NCBI RefSeq assembly: GCF_026210795.1
Contig: NC_089453.1
Span: forward strand, 808,501-872,500
Length of the DNA: 64,000 nucleotides
Source: Rhizophagus irregularis
Taxonomy: Eukaryota; Glomeromycota; Glomeromycetes; Glomerales; Glomeraceae
Direction of reading: 5' to 3'
Each line of letters opens with the position of its first letter. Positions within the stretch are counted from its first letter, which is position 1. The position numbers and the translations under genes are program-made. Positions 1-11,539 of the stretch are shown here, piece by piece. The notes under the pieces are model-generated. The model saw nothing but the letters and a program-made list of their open reading frames with translations, ran no database searches and was not told where the DNA came from.

Positions 1-230
1 AATTTGTACTGATTTGATCCAAGATGTTACTGCCACAGTGGCTTGGAAATATTCTCAAGATACACAACAAGTATCAACCATCTTGATTCTTCTCTTACAC
101 ACTTCAGTTGGAAACTGTAATTGATATACTGTTATTATAACGCCACCAGGCGACTTATATTTTTCTATCAACTTTGAGGTGTTTAATAGTCCATGATGTA
201 CCAACCTTATAGTAGGCCATAAACTAATTA
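1..230. other. Unresolved left-edge sequence, possibly coding
   Basis: The first 230 bases are less A+T-rich than what follows. There are open frames on both strands: about 50 codons on the minus strand ending near base 60, and about 38 on the plus strand ending near base 120. It may be the end of a gene cut by the window edge. I do not recognise a protein family and cannot choose a strand. Confidence 0.25.
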
Positions 231-394
231 ATTATATAATTATTATTAGTTTAAAATTATCATATATTAGAAAAGTTAATATCAAAAAATAAATATTGAA
301 GTAAATTACCTTTTCAAAAGATTGGGTAATTAAAAAATTTTTAAATATAACTAAAAATGAAAAGCAAAAGCACCTAGACATTGTACTTTTTAGT

Positions 395-840
395 GGTATC
401 CGGACTTTTCGCTGAAAGTCCTTTTCACCGAAACTCATTTCCCCGAGTGGGCCATTTTGCCGAAACCATTTCGCCGAAGCGGACATTTCGCCGAAAATAT
501 GGAATTTTTTTTCTTTTTTTTTGAGAAGACAAACGAATTATTTAATACATTATATTAAGTCACGTTTGTTTAAAAAAGAGAACAAAAATCATCATAAAAT
601 GAAAATGAAATAGTTTAGAGAATTAGTACTTTGAGCGTGAATTGTTAATGATCAAGGAAATATGTTAATCACTAACATTTTCGGCGAAATGTCCTTCGAC
701 GAAATGGACGATTTCGGGGAAAAGGATTCGACGAAATGTCCATTCAACGAAATGCACGTTCGGCGAAAATGTCCCTTCGGCGAAATAGTTTCAGCGAAAT
801 GGTTTTCGGCGAAATGAACTTCGGTGAAACGTACTGTACC
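395..840. mobile_element. Foldback element with sub-repeated inverted arms and 9-bp TSD
   Basis: Two arms (about 395-498 and 677-840) are inverted copies built from a degenerate phrase close to TTTCGCCGAAATGGAC. They are separated by about 180 bp of A+T-rich DNA. The innermost 18 bases pair perfectly (481-498 with 677-694, GGACATTTCGCCGAAAAT). The outer ends both begin GGTA. The 9-mer CTTTTTAGT lies at 386-394 and again at 841-849, directly outside the element, and fits a target-site duplication. A 9-bp duplication with long arms is characteristic of Mutator-like (MULE) elements. No transposase is present, so this is a non-autonomous copy. Confidence 0.7.
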
Positions 841-849
841 CTTTTTAGT

Positions 850-2103
850 ATAATACAGTATTTTGGTATATCAGAATATATGTTGTTATGTGTATAAACC
901 ATAATAAGAGGAAGTGAATAAACAGCAAGAAATGAATTTATGAAGTCAATTTTTGTTTATTTTGTAATATATTTCTTGTGGCACAGCAATGATTATCATT
1001 TTTGGGTCACTGCCTCAATATAATGCACATTTACCAAATTTTTATCGAAAGCGAAACAAAATATACTTTATCAATTAGCAATATTTTGCAATTTTCTTGA
1101 TTATAAATTATCTTTTTTTTAAAAAAAAAATCTCCTGGTTAAAACGCCACGAAATTATTCAACACGACTACACTAAAATACAACACAGTAGAACATAATT
1201 CAACTTCCTTTATTTGTAGGTGCATCAATGTAACGTGATTCGTGAAACTTTTTTAACTAAAAAAAAACGCATTTCTAATTCGAAAACTTAATAAATTTTT
1301 TTTAAAGTTCTGTCTAAATAACTTTAACTAAAGTCAATTACAAGATATTACTAAACTACACCGAATAGAAATTATTTCAAATTTTGGGAGGAAGTATTTT
1401 GCGGATTTATAGATCGACATGTGATTTGTACACTTGACCAAAAAAATGTTACATCTACTCGGGTATTTTGCTTACCTTTTATCAACTTTTTAAATATTCT
1501 GAAAATAACTATTTATAATGTGAGGTTCTTAATTTGGAAAGAAACACACGAGGATTAAATTTTCACAATTTTATGGCTAATCTGACCTCGACATAGTAAG
1601 TAACAGTTGGATCAGAATAAACTTTGAACCAGATAAAATATTAAAATAAAAATTCACTTTAATTTAAAGAATAATTTCGCCAAAAGAATTATGTAAAGAT
1701 TCTTATTAAGGTTGACAATTTAGTAAAAAGTTTAATTTCGTATTATAATAATTTGCTAAAGTGAAAGGCAAGAATGAACCATTGAATGGAAATTAATAAT
1801 AATGACAGAAATGAAAAATGAAAATTATATTTTAAGTCATATTGGTAGCTTATTGTTTTGATATAATATATTTCGAAATTAAATTATATATTTGATTAGT
1901 TGAGACTTGTGATGTTACACTAGATTATAAACACGTGCGTAATATTTTTAAGTCATACCTCAAAACAAATCGGTATGCTTTAGACGTGATTTGAATTGTG
2001 TAAACTGGAAGTGATTATTTTCTCATTAAAAATTTCGATCAAATTTTATGCCAATCTGTAAAAAGTTTTTATAAACCATTATTATTTTATTCTAAATTCA
2101 CAG
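850..2103. other. Intergenic A+T-rich stretch
   Basis: I see no gene here. The stretch contains a T8/A10 palindromic run near 1112-1131 and otherwise unstructured A+T-rich sequence. Confidence 0.6.
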
Positions 2104-2555
2104 ATGGTTCAACCTTACATGTTTGTCGGTTGTATTTTGACAATTAAAATTGTGTATATGAATAAAATTTTGACTTTCCTATTTCTTTATTTATTGACAT
2201 CAACAGATATGAGCTTGAAAATCGCGAATAAGAACATCTTTTTCTGGTCTTCCACAAAAGCTTCACATGTACTTGATGGTATTTCTCTTATTAATAACAT
2301 TTGTAGGATTTTCTTTGATGTGAAGATAAGTTAAATTAATTATATTTTGGAATGGCCTTATTAAATCATGATGATTAATTAGAAATCGAAAAGTATTTAT
2401 TGTTTGTATTATGTGTTATTAGGGATAAATTTGTGCAACAAGCAGGAGCAGGATTATTTGAGAATGCTTCTCAGACCATCGCGGTTGTATACAATGAAGA
2501 AAACATTTCCGTATCAGTTATAGCTCGGCCGTTTGTTTGTGACAATCACATGTAA
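2104..2555 (+). CDS. Small four-exon gene of unknown function (predicted)
   Basis: I assembled this model from splice signals: exons 2104-2128, 2207-2278, 2307-2319 and 2423-2555, giving 80 residues in one open frame. The third exon is only 13 nt. The last exon has unbiased amino-acid content (QQAGAGLFENASQ... ARPFVCDNHM) and a higher GC content than the surroundings, which argues for real coding. The first exon starts right after a good acceptor (TTCACAG), so the ATG may be internal and the gene could begin further upstream. The donor of the first intron (GTTGTA) is weak. I recognise no domain. It ends about 120 bp before the KH gene on the same strand. Confidence 0.4.
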
Positions 2556-2610
2556 TATTTGATTCACAAAAAAAATTGAGCTTTTGTTTACAAATAAGGA
2601 AATTTTTAAT

Positions 2611-2618
2611 ATATAAAA
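2611..2618 (+). promoter_or_regulatory. TATA-like box of the KH gene
   Basis: ATATAAAA lies about 68 bp upstream of the KH gene ATG, in the only short interval available for a promoter between it and the preceding predicted gene. Confidence 0.45.
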
Positions 2619-2678
2619 GTTATAAAAACTTCAACTTTGACTCTTTACATTCTTTAAAAAATCTTCCAAGATTACAAA

Positions 2679-3167
2679 ATGTCACACCCAGGACTCTTGT
2701 TAATTTCAACTGTAATCTCAATTCCTGAACATATTGAAGTTGGAAAGTTAATTGGTCGTGAAGGGCGTAACCTAAAACCTATTAGTGCTAAGACCGGTAC
2801 ATTTGTTAGTGTTAATACAAATACAAATCCAGCACAGATTGAAATTAAGTATAATCCACATTATTCACCATCTAACAATCAAATCAATGAAGCAAAAGAT
2901 TTGTTAAATAATTTAATCAAGAATATTGAAAAGGAAGAGAAAAGGAATATACGTCTTTTGGAAAAGAAGAAGGAAAAAAACGTTGGATTTCTAGATGATT
3001 TTGATAGTGGTACTGTTAGCAACAATCGTGTGGTATCAAGATATCAAAAAGAAATTACTGTGAAGAAAGAGAAACAAAGATCTAAGAAAAAAATTTCGAC
3101 TACTATTAAATCTTATATGGAAGGAGGACTGAAGGAAGGATGGGAGATGGAAATGGAAAATTGTTAA
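2679..3167 (+). CDS. KH-domain putative RNA-binding protein
   Basis: This is a single-exon gene for 162 residues. Residues 11-75 resemble a KH domain: the GxxG loop sits in IGREGRNLKPI (Gly26-Arg-Glu-Gly29), preceded by a hydrophobic strand (ISTVISIPEHI) and followed by TFVSVN and IEIKYN strands and a helix. KH domains bind single-stranded RNA or DNA through this loop, so an RNA-binding role is likely. The C-terminal half is rich in Lys/Glu and Arg/Lys and has no recognisable fold, which is common in small RNA-binding proteins. An AATAAA-like poly(A) signal follows about 40 bp after the stop. The target RNA and cellular role cannot be told from the sequence. Confidence 0.75.
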   Translation: MSHPGLLLISTVISIPEHIEVGKLIGREGRNLKPISAKTGTFVSVNTNTNPAQIEIKYNPHYSPSNNQINEAKDLLNNLIKNIEKEEKRNIRLLEKKKEKNVGFLDDFDSGTVSNNRVVSRYQKEITVKKEKQRSKKKISTTIKSYMEGGLKEGWEMEMENC

Positions 3168-4330
3168 GACTATTGACTTATCTTATATATTAGAGTATAA
3201 GTACAGAAATAAATATATTTTAGAAGTTTTCACCTTTTTTTTTCATTTGGAATATTATTTAAGAGAATTTGTATTTACGCATCCTGCACAAAATGAACAA
3301 ACGTATCCCTCTATGTTTGGCAATTTGAGATTAGGATATTAATTGTACAATGTGATAAGCCCTTCTATGTATTTATTTTGGAATTTCTTTTTTTTTGTAA
3401 TTATATAATACTGCATTTGTGCAGGTGTGTAAAAAAAATAAAACTCCATTATTTGAATATTACTCATAAAAATATTAAAATGCATTCGTAATCATAAAAT
3501 GTGTTAGTACAATTAAATGAAAATTTTATCGCACACAACGAACATGCGCTTAAATTATTGTAGTTAATGCGTCAATATGTTTATACATGCTATCCCACAC
3601 TTTACTCTTCGTATTGAAATTAACGTAGAATCAACTCCGATGGATCGTATCATTTCGTGCCAGTAACGTAAATAAAAAGGAAGAAAAAGATCATAATATT
3701 TGGTAAAATATTAAAAAAAAATCTGAATTGAATGAAGCGATATTTAAATGTTGTGTATTTATATTAGTAATTGAAAGAAACACAAATTAATACTGATCAA
3801 TTTTTAGACCAAATTAAAATAAAAATCATCTAGAATGTACATTGCTAGCTAACGCTACTTCTCCTCAAACAGCATTATCTATTCGGATAGTTAACTGAAG
3901 TGCAGAAATTCTGGTTCAATAAACTTCTACCGAGTTGACTTGTGACTGACTCAACTCGTTCATATATTATTAACTAGAAATTCAATCTCTACATTCTTAC
4001 ACTGCATCAAGGAATGTTTAAAAATAAGTGACATATTGCTTTATTTCCGAATAATATGCAATTGAGTAATACTTTTCAGTCAGCTAACAAATAGCTATGC
4101 CGTATTCTCATTAGTTTTATCGTTTTATCCACGAATTCTATAATTTTTATCTACGATTAAAATACCTAGCTAAACTAAAGGATCTTTCACAAGAAGAAAT
4201 TTATTTATTGAGAATAATTTGAATAAACTGTTATGAGACCAGAGTGGTAAACGTATTCGTGGGTGGAATTTTATAATAATTGATACTAAGGAATTTTTAA
4301 TTAGAAAATTCGATAAAATTATATATTATT
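3168..4330. other. Intergenic stretch
   Basis: I found no open frame or repeat that I can support. Short, slightly GC-richer patches near 3840-3960 carry no recognisable signal. Confidence 0.6.
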
Positions 4331-4540
4331 GTCCGGAGCGAAGCGAAGGACTATATATGTCTACGCACTATGATGATCTATGGAAATAACGTGTAAATTT
4401 TCAATCACGTGAGTTTCTCTGTCCAGGAATTCCAAGGCGTTATGCTGCTAATCAGCAGAAAATTACCGGAATTCCAAGGCGTTATGCTGCTAATTAGTAG
4501 AATATCGCTACATCTTTATTTATTATACCTCGCTCCGGAC
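4331..4540. mobile_element. Short MITE-like element with GTCCGGAGCG ends
   Basis: The sequence starts GTCCGGAGCG and ends CGCTCCGGAC, a perfect 10-bp inverted repeat spanning 210 bp. Inside, a 42-bp unit beginning GGAATTCCAAGGCG is repeated in direct orientation at 4426 and 4468. There is no coding capacity. I could not identify a clear target-site duplication, so the class is unknown. Confidence 0.55.
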
Positions 4541-5758
4541 TTACAACGGTTCCCGTTTCCTAGTTAAGTAATCCGATCAGTTCTCATAATCCGGGCCGGT
4601 TCGTCGGTTCGGATCCGCAATATCATAATTTTATATGAACCGAAATTATTGACTATTTTGGTGTTGATAATAATAATATTATCGAACTATTCATAAAATT
4701 TTCATAATAAAATTCCATTATTATCCAATAACTTTATTATTATGCCAATACATGGTAATACAGGGCGACCGAACAAAATAACAATTATGTTAAATATTCA
4801 TAAGATTTATGAAAAATTCTCTCATATTGGATATTATTATTTTTTCGTCATAATAAACAATCTTCGTTTTAACAAAGTAATGATATTAGCTAACATGGCC
4901 AATAAGCTTTAGGACCTGAATTCAGTTTCTTAAGAAACATTATAGTTTGAATATTATTACAAAATTCATATAGGTGAATTTATAATATTATTTTCAAGCA
5001 AAAAAGTCGTTATATTCTTTTCATAGTTTTTAGGGATCGATTAAAAAATAAAATTTGAGGACAGAATGAAATAGCCAGATATATTTATCATTTAAGCAAC
5101 TTAAAAATTCCTACTTATATAACATATTTTCGCGGAAGATCAAGGAGAAAATCCAATTAAGTAAACGAACACTAATAGATGACAATCTTTTCGTAATTCA
5201 AATTTTCGACTTGTTCACTCTCGCTAAGCTTGTGGAAATTCCGTCTATCTTTTGGAAATAAATTATTTCATATTAATTATAACCAGTCAATCATAGCTAA
5301 TCTCTCAATATTTAAAAGTTACAAGGTTCACGTTTATTAATTTATTTGTAAAATAAATATTTTCTGATAATTAATGTAATTAATGATAATTAATGAAAAA
5401 AATTTTGAATAAATTCTTTACAATCTTTACAAGGGATCAATTGATAAATAAGATTGTTCTCCAGTTTGATTAACATTAAATCAAAAATACTTATCAACGG
5501 AAAATTGTATAGTCACGCAACATTTAACTTATTTTGAGCTAAAATTTATATATTACGAAGTCTTTAACGTGCACGCAAAATCGTAAAATGCATACATTTT
5601 TAATGTATAGTCGTTTACATCAAATTTACATCAAAATCATTGTGCTATTGTAAAATTCCAGACCAAAATACAGCATATCATTAGAATATCCTATATTTAT
5701 AAGAAAAGAAGATAAGTTAAACTTTTTTTTAAATCAATTATTTTCAAAAAATAATGAA
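4541..5758. other. Intergenic A+T-rich stretch
   Basis: This region runs from the MITE to the 3' end of the kinase gene. Bases 4560-4620 are GC-rich with repeated CCGG/TTCGG words. I see no gene in it. Confidence 0.6.
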
Positions 5759-6882
5759 TTATATATACCATGTTTGACTCATATAGTTGGTTTCTCTATG
5801 GTAATCTGATTTCTTTACCGGTTTGATTGTGTCCCATTTTACATCCTCAAATCGTTCATCATCATCAATCCAATCGCAAAATTTATTGTACAAAGTACAA
5901 GCATTAGGCCTATTTTTAGGATTAAAATTCCAACACTGATGCATTAAACTTTCAAAACACGGAGGAATTTCGTCGTCTTGATAAATTGTTGGTTTAAGCC
6001 CTTCAGAAATTTGTCTCATTAATCGTCTGTTATGAGCTCTTTCATAAAAAGGAGCTCTGTTAGTTGAAACATGATACATAATGCATCCAAAACTATAAAT
6101 ATCCGCTTTTTTACTATACGGTAATTCTTTAAGGATTTCTGGCGCCATAAAGGCCATTACACCACGAAAACCATCGTATTTTTTCTCATTTTCTTCTTCT
6201 CTACAAAATCCAAGATCACCAATCCATGCAATATTTGGGTCATCTTTATCATCATCAATCATTATATTTCCACTATGCAAATCTCCGTGAACTAAATCTT
6301 GATCATGAAGTATGTAAAGAGCGTAAGAGATGTCTCGAAGAATTTTTAATCTTTCTTCCCAATAAATTTTTTTCCATTTTTTATATAAGTAATTGCTCAA
6401 AGAAGATTGTGAATAATATTCCATGACAATACCATATTCTTCATTATCATAATCATATGTAGCACCATAATAATGAACGAGATTTTTCTCTGATATAGTG
6501 TCATCCTCACTAGAACACCTTTTTATCATTCTGTGAATATTTGTAAACTTTTTTTTTTAAAAAAAAAAGATTAAAAAATAAATTTAGATGATTTTACGTT
6601 CCCTTTTTGATCTCCTCTTATTTTCAAAAGAAAAAAAAGGTTGTTTACCTCTCTTAAAAATTCTCTATCATCATGAAAAAATTTCACGGCAACAGTATCT
6701 GTATAGTTTCTTTTATACCATCTAGCCTTATGAACAACTCCAAATGCTCCTCTATCCAATTCATGTAAGACTTTTAAACGGGAAGATTCTATCCATTTAA
6801 GGAAGTCTTTAGCATTTTTCCTATTATTTTTCGATGCAATAATCATGTCATTAACATTTTTATTTCCACTGTTAAAACTCAT
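5759..6882 (-). CDS. TKL-like protein kinase (two exons)
   Basis: The proposed exons are 6649-6882 and 5759-6547 with a 101-bp intron, giving 340 residues. The donor is GAG|GTAAAC. The acceptor that keeps the frame is AAAAG|TTTACA, which follows a T/A-tract, so this junction is the weakest part of the model. The kinase domain has a glycine-rich loop (RGAFGVV, about 44-50), the ATP-anchoring Lys67 (TVAVKFF), the catalytic loop HGDLHSGN (Asp167, Asn172), the metal-binding DLG (Asp189) and MAPE (212-215). All key catalytic residues are therefore present. The HGDLH loop and the DLG in place of DFG are typical of the large kinase expansion in Rhizophagus, whose substrates are mostly unknown. The last 30 residues lie outside the domain. 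Confidence 0.85.
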
Positions 6883-7994
6883 TGTTGTTTTAATAAATCT
6901 TTAAAACACGTCTTTTGTTCACTCAACAAAAAAAAATTGCAAATGTACCATATTTATTTAACAAACGCTTGAATTAATTTTAGTTATTAGTCAACCATGA
7001 TTATTTCATAATTGGAAATATTGAAGCAATGTGTTTTCTAAATAAACATTATTTAAAAGGGTTATTATCAATTTATGCCATATGACACGACATATGACAT
7101 ATCATATGACAATAATATTGACCTAATCAATTCGCGCTATTGACAAATCGGATTCAATCCCAACCGATCAAAATTCTATTGGTTACAACATAAAGCCAAG
7201 AATTTTAGTATGTATTACATAAATATTTGCTAAATACAAAAGATTATATGCAGAATACAAAAAGATTATATGCAGATAACATAATTATTTATTTTATTTC
7301 AAATAACATTTTTAACAATAAAAATTTTCCCTGCAGTATTATCAAAAATTGCATTAATAGTAATAATGTAATAATCAAAAAAAAAAAAATTATGCCGGAT
7401 CGCATTGACTTTCAAGTCATGCGTTTTGTGTTTTAACATTTGATCATTTTAAGTTCACATGTGAAAATCAAAATCTTTTATGCTCTGGCGATCATCAACC
7501 AATACTTTTTTGTACCAATTTTTTACGAAAATCGTCAATTATTTACTATTTCAAAAAAATTCGAAATGTTCAAAGAAAAACTTCATTATTATGTTTAACA
7601 AAGGTGTTCGTTCATCCATTTTATCGTACGATTTAATACAATGTAAATAATAATATAATAATGACAATCAATAATTCTCTCATGATAAATGCACTATCAT
7701 CTAGCTAAAGAAGAATTATTATCACATGAAATTGGATAACGAAATAATAAAAATTAGAGGAAACATTCCTAGATTAACAGAAGAGAAACTGGTAGGTTGG
7801 TAAGGTATCGAATTTTAGGCTTTATTCTTATTACCGCCAAATATACCACCAACTGATAGTTGTTAGCCGAGACTGTCAACTTTAGCGTAAATACAACAGG
7901 CCAATGATAGTATATATGATTAATATTGAAAAAAATGTTCTCGCTTCTATAATATAAAATTTTATTAAATAATATTTCTTTCAGCCAATTATAA
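6883..7994. other. Intergenic stretch
   Basis: This lies between the kinase start and the end of the F-box gene. It holds two direct copies of AAAAGATTATATGCAGA around 7240-7278 and A runs. I see no supported gene; a 69-codon open frame at 7227 has poor composition. Confidence 0.6.
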
Positions 7995-9623
7995 TTACCA
8001 TTGATTTAATTCGTATGAGGGAATGATAAAAATTCCATAACGTTTCTTTAACATTTTTAATTCTTTAATCCCCTGAGAGGTCATATCATCCATTCCAACT
8101 ATTCCTAACGTTTTAACAGTTTTCTTTTCTCTAATAAATTTAGTAATAACTTTTATATGATCATAATTCAAATCTACATAATCAATTATAATGGTCTCTA
8201 AAGGAGCATTACAAGTTTTAAATAATTCTTTAAATTGATCAATAGTAAATCCACAACTTAATTTTAAATATTTTAAAGAAGGAGGTAAATCTTGTCCAGT
8301 TAATTTCATATCTTCATAATCTAAATTTTTTGAATTGATAAAAATTTCTAAATTTTCTAAACTTAAACCAAAAAATAATTGATAAAATAAATAATTATTA
8401 TCATGAGGAAAATAATTGGCTAATTTGATTTCTTTAACATTTGGACAACAATCCAATATTATTTCAACAATTATTGAATTAATTAAATCAATTTCTAATT
8501 CTTTTAAAGAAATACCTCCAACTTGTAAAATTAATCCTGCCACATCACTACAAATTGGTGAAAATCCTAATCTCAACTTTTTTAAAGAGAATTTAGATTT
8601 TAATAATACTGAAGTATTTTCAATATATAAACCTCTACAATACCATAAACTTAAATCTTTTAAATTTTCACAAAGAGCTAAAGCATTAAAACAAGCTTCC
8701 GTGATATAAACATTTTCCAATCTTATTATATTTAAAGTTTCATGCCGTGATTGTAAAGAAAAAAGAATTCTTTCGCTTCCAATTCTAACTCCAGATAAGT
8801 TAAATTCATTTAAACATTTTTGAGTACTAATTATACGTGAAATAGATTTATGATTATGTTCAAATATAGGAAATTTGATATCAAGACAACGTATATTAGA
8901 ACATAAATATGGTAAATTTTCTAATAATTTTATGGTATTCGTTGTCATTGGTTTACAATAATCAATTTTAAATCTGGTCAGATGACTTAATCCTGGTTGT
9001 TCGATAAACGTGGAAATTTGTGGAATATCTGAGTGACTAAAATATTTATCTATAATAAAAGATTTTAAAGAAATTGATCTCCTCATAAATAATTTACAAA
9101 GTGTTGTAGCGATTAAAAGAATTTGATCTTGCTTATGATTATTTATAAATGTTTTATTACACCAAATATGAATGGTAGAGTGTACCGCAATTTCTAATTG
9201 TTTATAAGAAAATTCTTCTAAATACATTGAATAATTGAAAAGCGGTTGTCTAATTTCAGGAATTTTTATATTATAAGATTGTAATGATGAACTTAAATTT
9301 AAATAATCTTCACGATCAAGACATGCGAGATATGTATGAATTAATTTGTAACGATTCTCAGTTGATAAAGCTTCAAAAGGACGAGACCATAATAAAGGTA
9401 CTATATTTTTACACCAATATCGATTGACTAAAAGGCATGAATACAATCCAGAATCTTGAGCTTGAACATGTTTAAATATTTCTAACATGCATTCTGTTGG
9501 TAAGTAAGGTGCAGGTATATCAGAACGTTTTCCGTGAAATAGATTGTTTTCAACAGTATCTGCAGCAGTAGATCCAACAAAATTAAGGATAAATTGTATT
9601 AAAAAACAATAAGTAGATGACAT
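7995..9623 (-). CDS. F-box protein with leucine-rich repeat-like C-terminus
   Basis: This is a single-exon gene for 542 residues. An F-box-like motif lies at about residues 40-85: LPTECMLEIFKHV, then LYSCLLVNRYWCKNIVPLLW. The rest is a long series of irregular leucine-rich repeats with L..L.L..C spacing, ending near residue 530. Such proteins act as substrate receptors of SCF ubiquitin ligases: the F-box binds Skp1 and the repeats bind the target. The family is greatly expanded in Glomeromycotina. Oddly, about 38 residues precede the F-box and look hydrophobic (CFLIQFILNFVGS), whereas relatives in this window start almost directly with the F-box. The true start could therefore be later or on another exon. 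Confidence 0.8.
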   Translation of the reverse strand: MSSTYCFLIQFILNFVGSTAADTVENNLFHGKRSDIPAPYLPTECMLEIFKHVQAQDSGLYSCLLVNRYWCKNIVPLLWSRPFEALSTENRYKLIHTYLACLDREDYLNLSSSLQSYNIKIPEIRQPLFNYSMYLEEFSYKQLEIAVHSTIHIWCNKTFINNHKQDQILLIATTLCKLFMRRSISLKSFIIDKYFSHSDIPQISTFIEQPGLSHLTRFKIDYCKPMTTNTIKLLENLPYLCSNIRCLDIKFPIFEHNHKSISRIISTQKCLNEFNLSGVRIGSERILFSLQSRHETLNIIRLENVYITEACFNALALCENLKDLSLWYCRGLYIENTSVLLKSKFSLKKLRLGFSPICSDVAGLILQVGGISLKELEIDLINSIIVEIILDCCPNVKEIKLANYFPHDNNYLFYQLFFGLSLENLEIFINSKNLDYEDMKLTGQDLPPSLKYLKLSCGFTIDQFKELFKTCNAPLETIIIDYVDLNYDHIKVITKFIREKKTVKTLGIVGMDDMTSQGIKELKMLKKRYGIFIIPSYELNQW

Positions 9624-10386
9624 TTTCTAAGAAGTGAATTTTAAAAAGATTTTTCGAATAAAAATCAAAAAAAAGTTTTTTTTTTTCTTGACTGTTATAT
9701 ATCTATTATTCACAAGTCGTACAAAGAAAAAAGAATCATATTGCCTAAATGTGAACAACATCATTGTTTCAAAAAAAAGTATATTGAAATGCCTATGCGA
9801 GATATCACCCATTAAAATATTTCCATTGTTAATTTGTTGATTTATACAGCAATTCAAACTGTTGATCTCAGTGAATGTATCTATTGAAGTAATTCCCTGC
9901 AAGTATATAAAAAAAGAATAATGTATATGAGTTTGTTTGCATAATTTTTTTTTTAAAAAAAAATAGTACATGCCCTTTTTTTTGTTTTGCCCACAGTACT
10001 ATAATATTGACAGGTAATTTGCTCATGAAACTTAAAAGTGAAACACTTTTCAAACATACATGACGATTGACGTCTATATGTAGGATGAAAATTATTTCCG
10101 TACGTAAAACATCCTTACCCGGCCTGCATGTTCATGACCTTGTCATACTAAATGCGGTAAAATACGTCACAAGTAAAATTTACTATAGCGAGTATAAGGT
10201 AAAATAATTTTTTATTTTTTAAAAAAAAAACGTACAAATCATACAATCATATACAAAGTAGTTTAAGAAAATACAAACAGACATCCTGAAAATATTTAAA
10301 AGAATAAAAGGGGAAAAGAAAAATCTACAAAAAAAAAAATACAAAAACAAGGGGAAAAAATATACAAAGAAACAAACGCGTTAAAG
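9624..10386. other. Intergenic stretch between F-box and HMG genes
   Basis: It contains A7-G-T12 and T10A9 runs near 9666-9688 and 9943-9963. The overlapping short open frames on both strands are mostly homopolymer translation and are not supported. Confidence 0.6.
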
Positions 10387-11418
10387 TTATGGTGATTGCT
10401 CACCACCAAAAAAGTAATCAATCTCAGAAAATAATGGAGGCAAATCACAAGAGTAATAAAGTGGTTCTGAATGAATTTCATTTCCATAATAGATATCCGG
10501 ATTAATTGAAGGAGAAGGAGAAGAATCAAATAGATCCTCATCAGATGATAATTGTGGTAATTGTAATGATTGTGGGGATTGTGGGGATTGTGGTTCGAAT
10601 TGCTGGTATTGTGGAGACTGTGGTGTTTGTGGTGTTTGTGGAGTCTGTGGTGCTTGTTGGTATTGGTATTGATAGAGTAGGAATAGTTCAGATTGCGGAG
10701 ATAGTGGAGATTGCGGAGATAGTGGTGATTGCGGGGATAGTGGTGATAGTGGGGATAGTGGAGATTGTGGGAAAAATGGAGATTGTGGGGATAGTGGAGA
10801 TTGTGGGAAAAATGGAGATTGTGGAGATAGTGGAGATTGTGGGAAAAATGGAGATTGTGGAGATTGTGGAGACGGTGGCCATTGAGGATTACTGGGATTA
10901 CTGGGAGGAATTTGAGGAATATTCGATTCTGGAGATTCCATGATGAAATTCTCTGCTAAGATTGGATTGGCGATGATTGAAGTGGTAGTACTTTTAGTCT
11001 TTCTACTCTTTTTGGTCGTAGATTGTGATGATGACGCAGTAGCATTAACAAAAGTAATATCCGATTCTGAAATGGACATATCCAGTCCATTAATAACGTC
11101 AAAAGACGACCTATAAGATGAATTTAACTTAGTACGTTCTGCCTCTTGATCCCAGTATTGTTTTATTTCAGGAGGTTCTTTTTCCCACATTCGAGCAACC
11201 ATTTTTGATAAATCCCTCATATTAGCAGGATTATTTGGATCGGTATTGATCCTATTTTGAATATGTTTACGGTAAAGAATGAAACGATTTGGTGACCGTG
11301 GAGGTTTTGACGAATTCAATTGTTTTTCAATGCGTTTATGTCTTCTCCTCTCGTTTTTTTCATTTTTGCTTTTCTTTTGCCTATTATTTTTAGGCGTTTT
11401 TATTGTTGATTTTAACAT
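10387..11418 (-). CDS. MATA-type HMG-box protein with Pro/Ser/Gln-rich tail
   Basis: This is a single-exon gene for 343 residues. A basic stretch (residues 10-32) precedes an HMG box at about 40-103: PPRSPNRFILYRKH, then NMRDLSKMVARMWEKEPPE and YWDQEAERTK. The arrangement matches the MATA_HMG subfamily, sequence-specific DNA-binding proteins related to fungal mating-type regulators and present in more than a hundred copies in R. irregularis. Residues about 170-290 are a low-complexity SPQSP/FFPQ/TPQ repeat that may serve as an activation domain. The protein is probably nuclear. A T/A palindromic tract lies about 12 bp before the ATG. Whether it has any role in mating cannot be told. Confidence 0.85.
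   Translation of the reverse strand: MLKSTIKTPKNNRQKKSKNEKNERRRHKRIEKQLNSSKPPRSPNRFILYRKHIQNRINTDPNNPANMRDLSKMVARMWEKEPPEIKQYWDQEAERTKLNSSYRSSFDVINGLDMSISESDITFVNATASSSQSTTKKSRKTKSTTTSIIANPILAENFIMESPESNIPQIPPSNPSNPQWPPSPQSPQSPFFPQSPLSPQSPFFPQSPLSPQSPFFPQSPLSPLSPLSPQSPLSPQSPLSPQSELFLLYQYQYQQAPQTPQTPQTPQSPQYQQFEPQSPQSPQSLQLPQLSSDEDLFDSSPSPSINPDIYYGNEIHSEPLYYSCDLPPLFSEIDYFFGGEQSP
10555..10885 (-). repeat. Coding minisatellite in the HMG gene
   Basis: A degenerate tandem repeat of about 9-18 bp (GGAGATTGTGGRGATAGT-like on the plus strand) encodes the SPQSP/FPQSP units of the HMG protein. The repeat also creates long open frames on the opposite strand, which are artefacts. Length variation between strains is likely. 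Confidence 0.8.
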
Positions 11419-11427
11419 GTTAATCTA

Positions 11428-11455
11428 AAGATTTTTTTTTTTTAAAAAAAAAAAG
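11428..11455 (-). promoter_or_regulatory. T/A palindromic tract before the HMG gene
   Basis: A run of about 13 T followed by about 12 A ends a few bases upstream of the HMG ATG. The same structure sits just upstream of two F-box genes in this window. Its function is unknown; nucleosome exclusion at a core promoter is an inference. Confidence 0.35.
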
Positions 11456-11539
11456 AGATATAGGACTTAGTTAATTTTTGTTTTCGTTATAAATATTTAC
11501 AATATGTACAATAATAGGTAATTTTATTATAATCAATGA

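Noticed and set aside
9627-9971. 114-codon frame upstream of the F-box gene
   Set aside because: Dominated by Phe/Lys from T and A runs; no continuity with the F-box protein.
10506-10943. 145-codon plus-strand open frame rich in Val/Ile/Gly
   Set aside because: It is the antisense reading of the HMG gene's Pro/Ser/Gln minisatellite; the repeat lacks stops in several frames.
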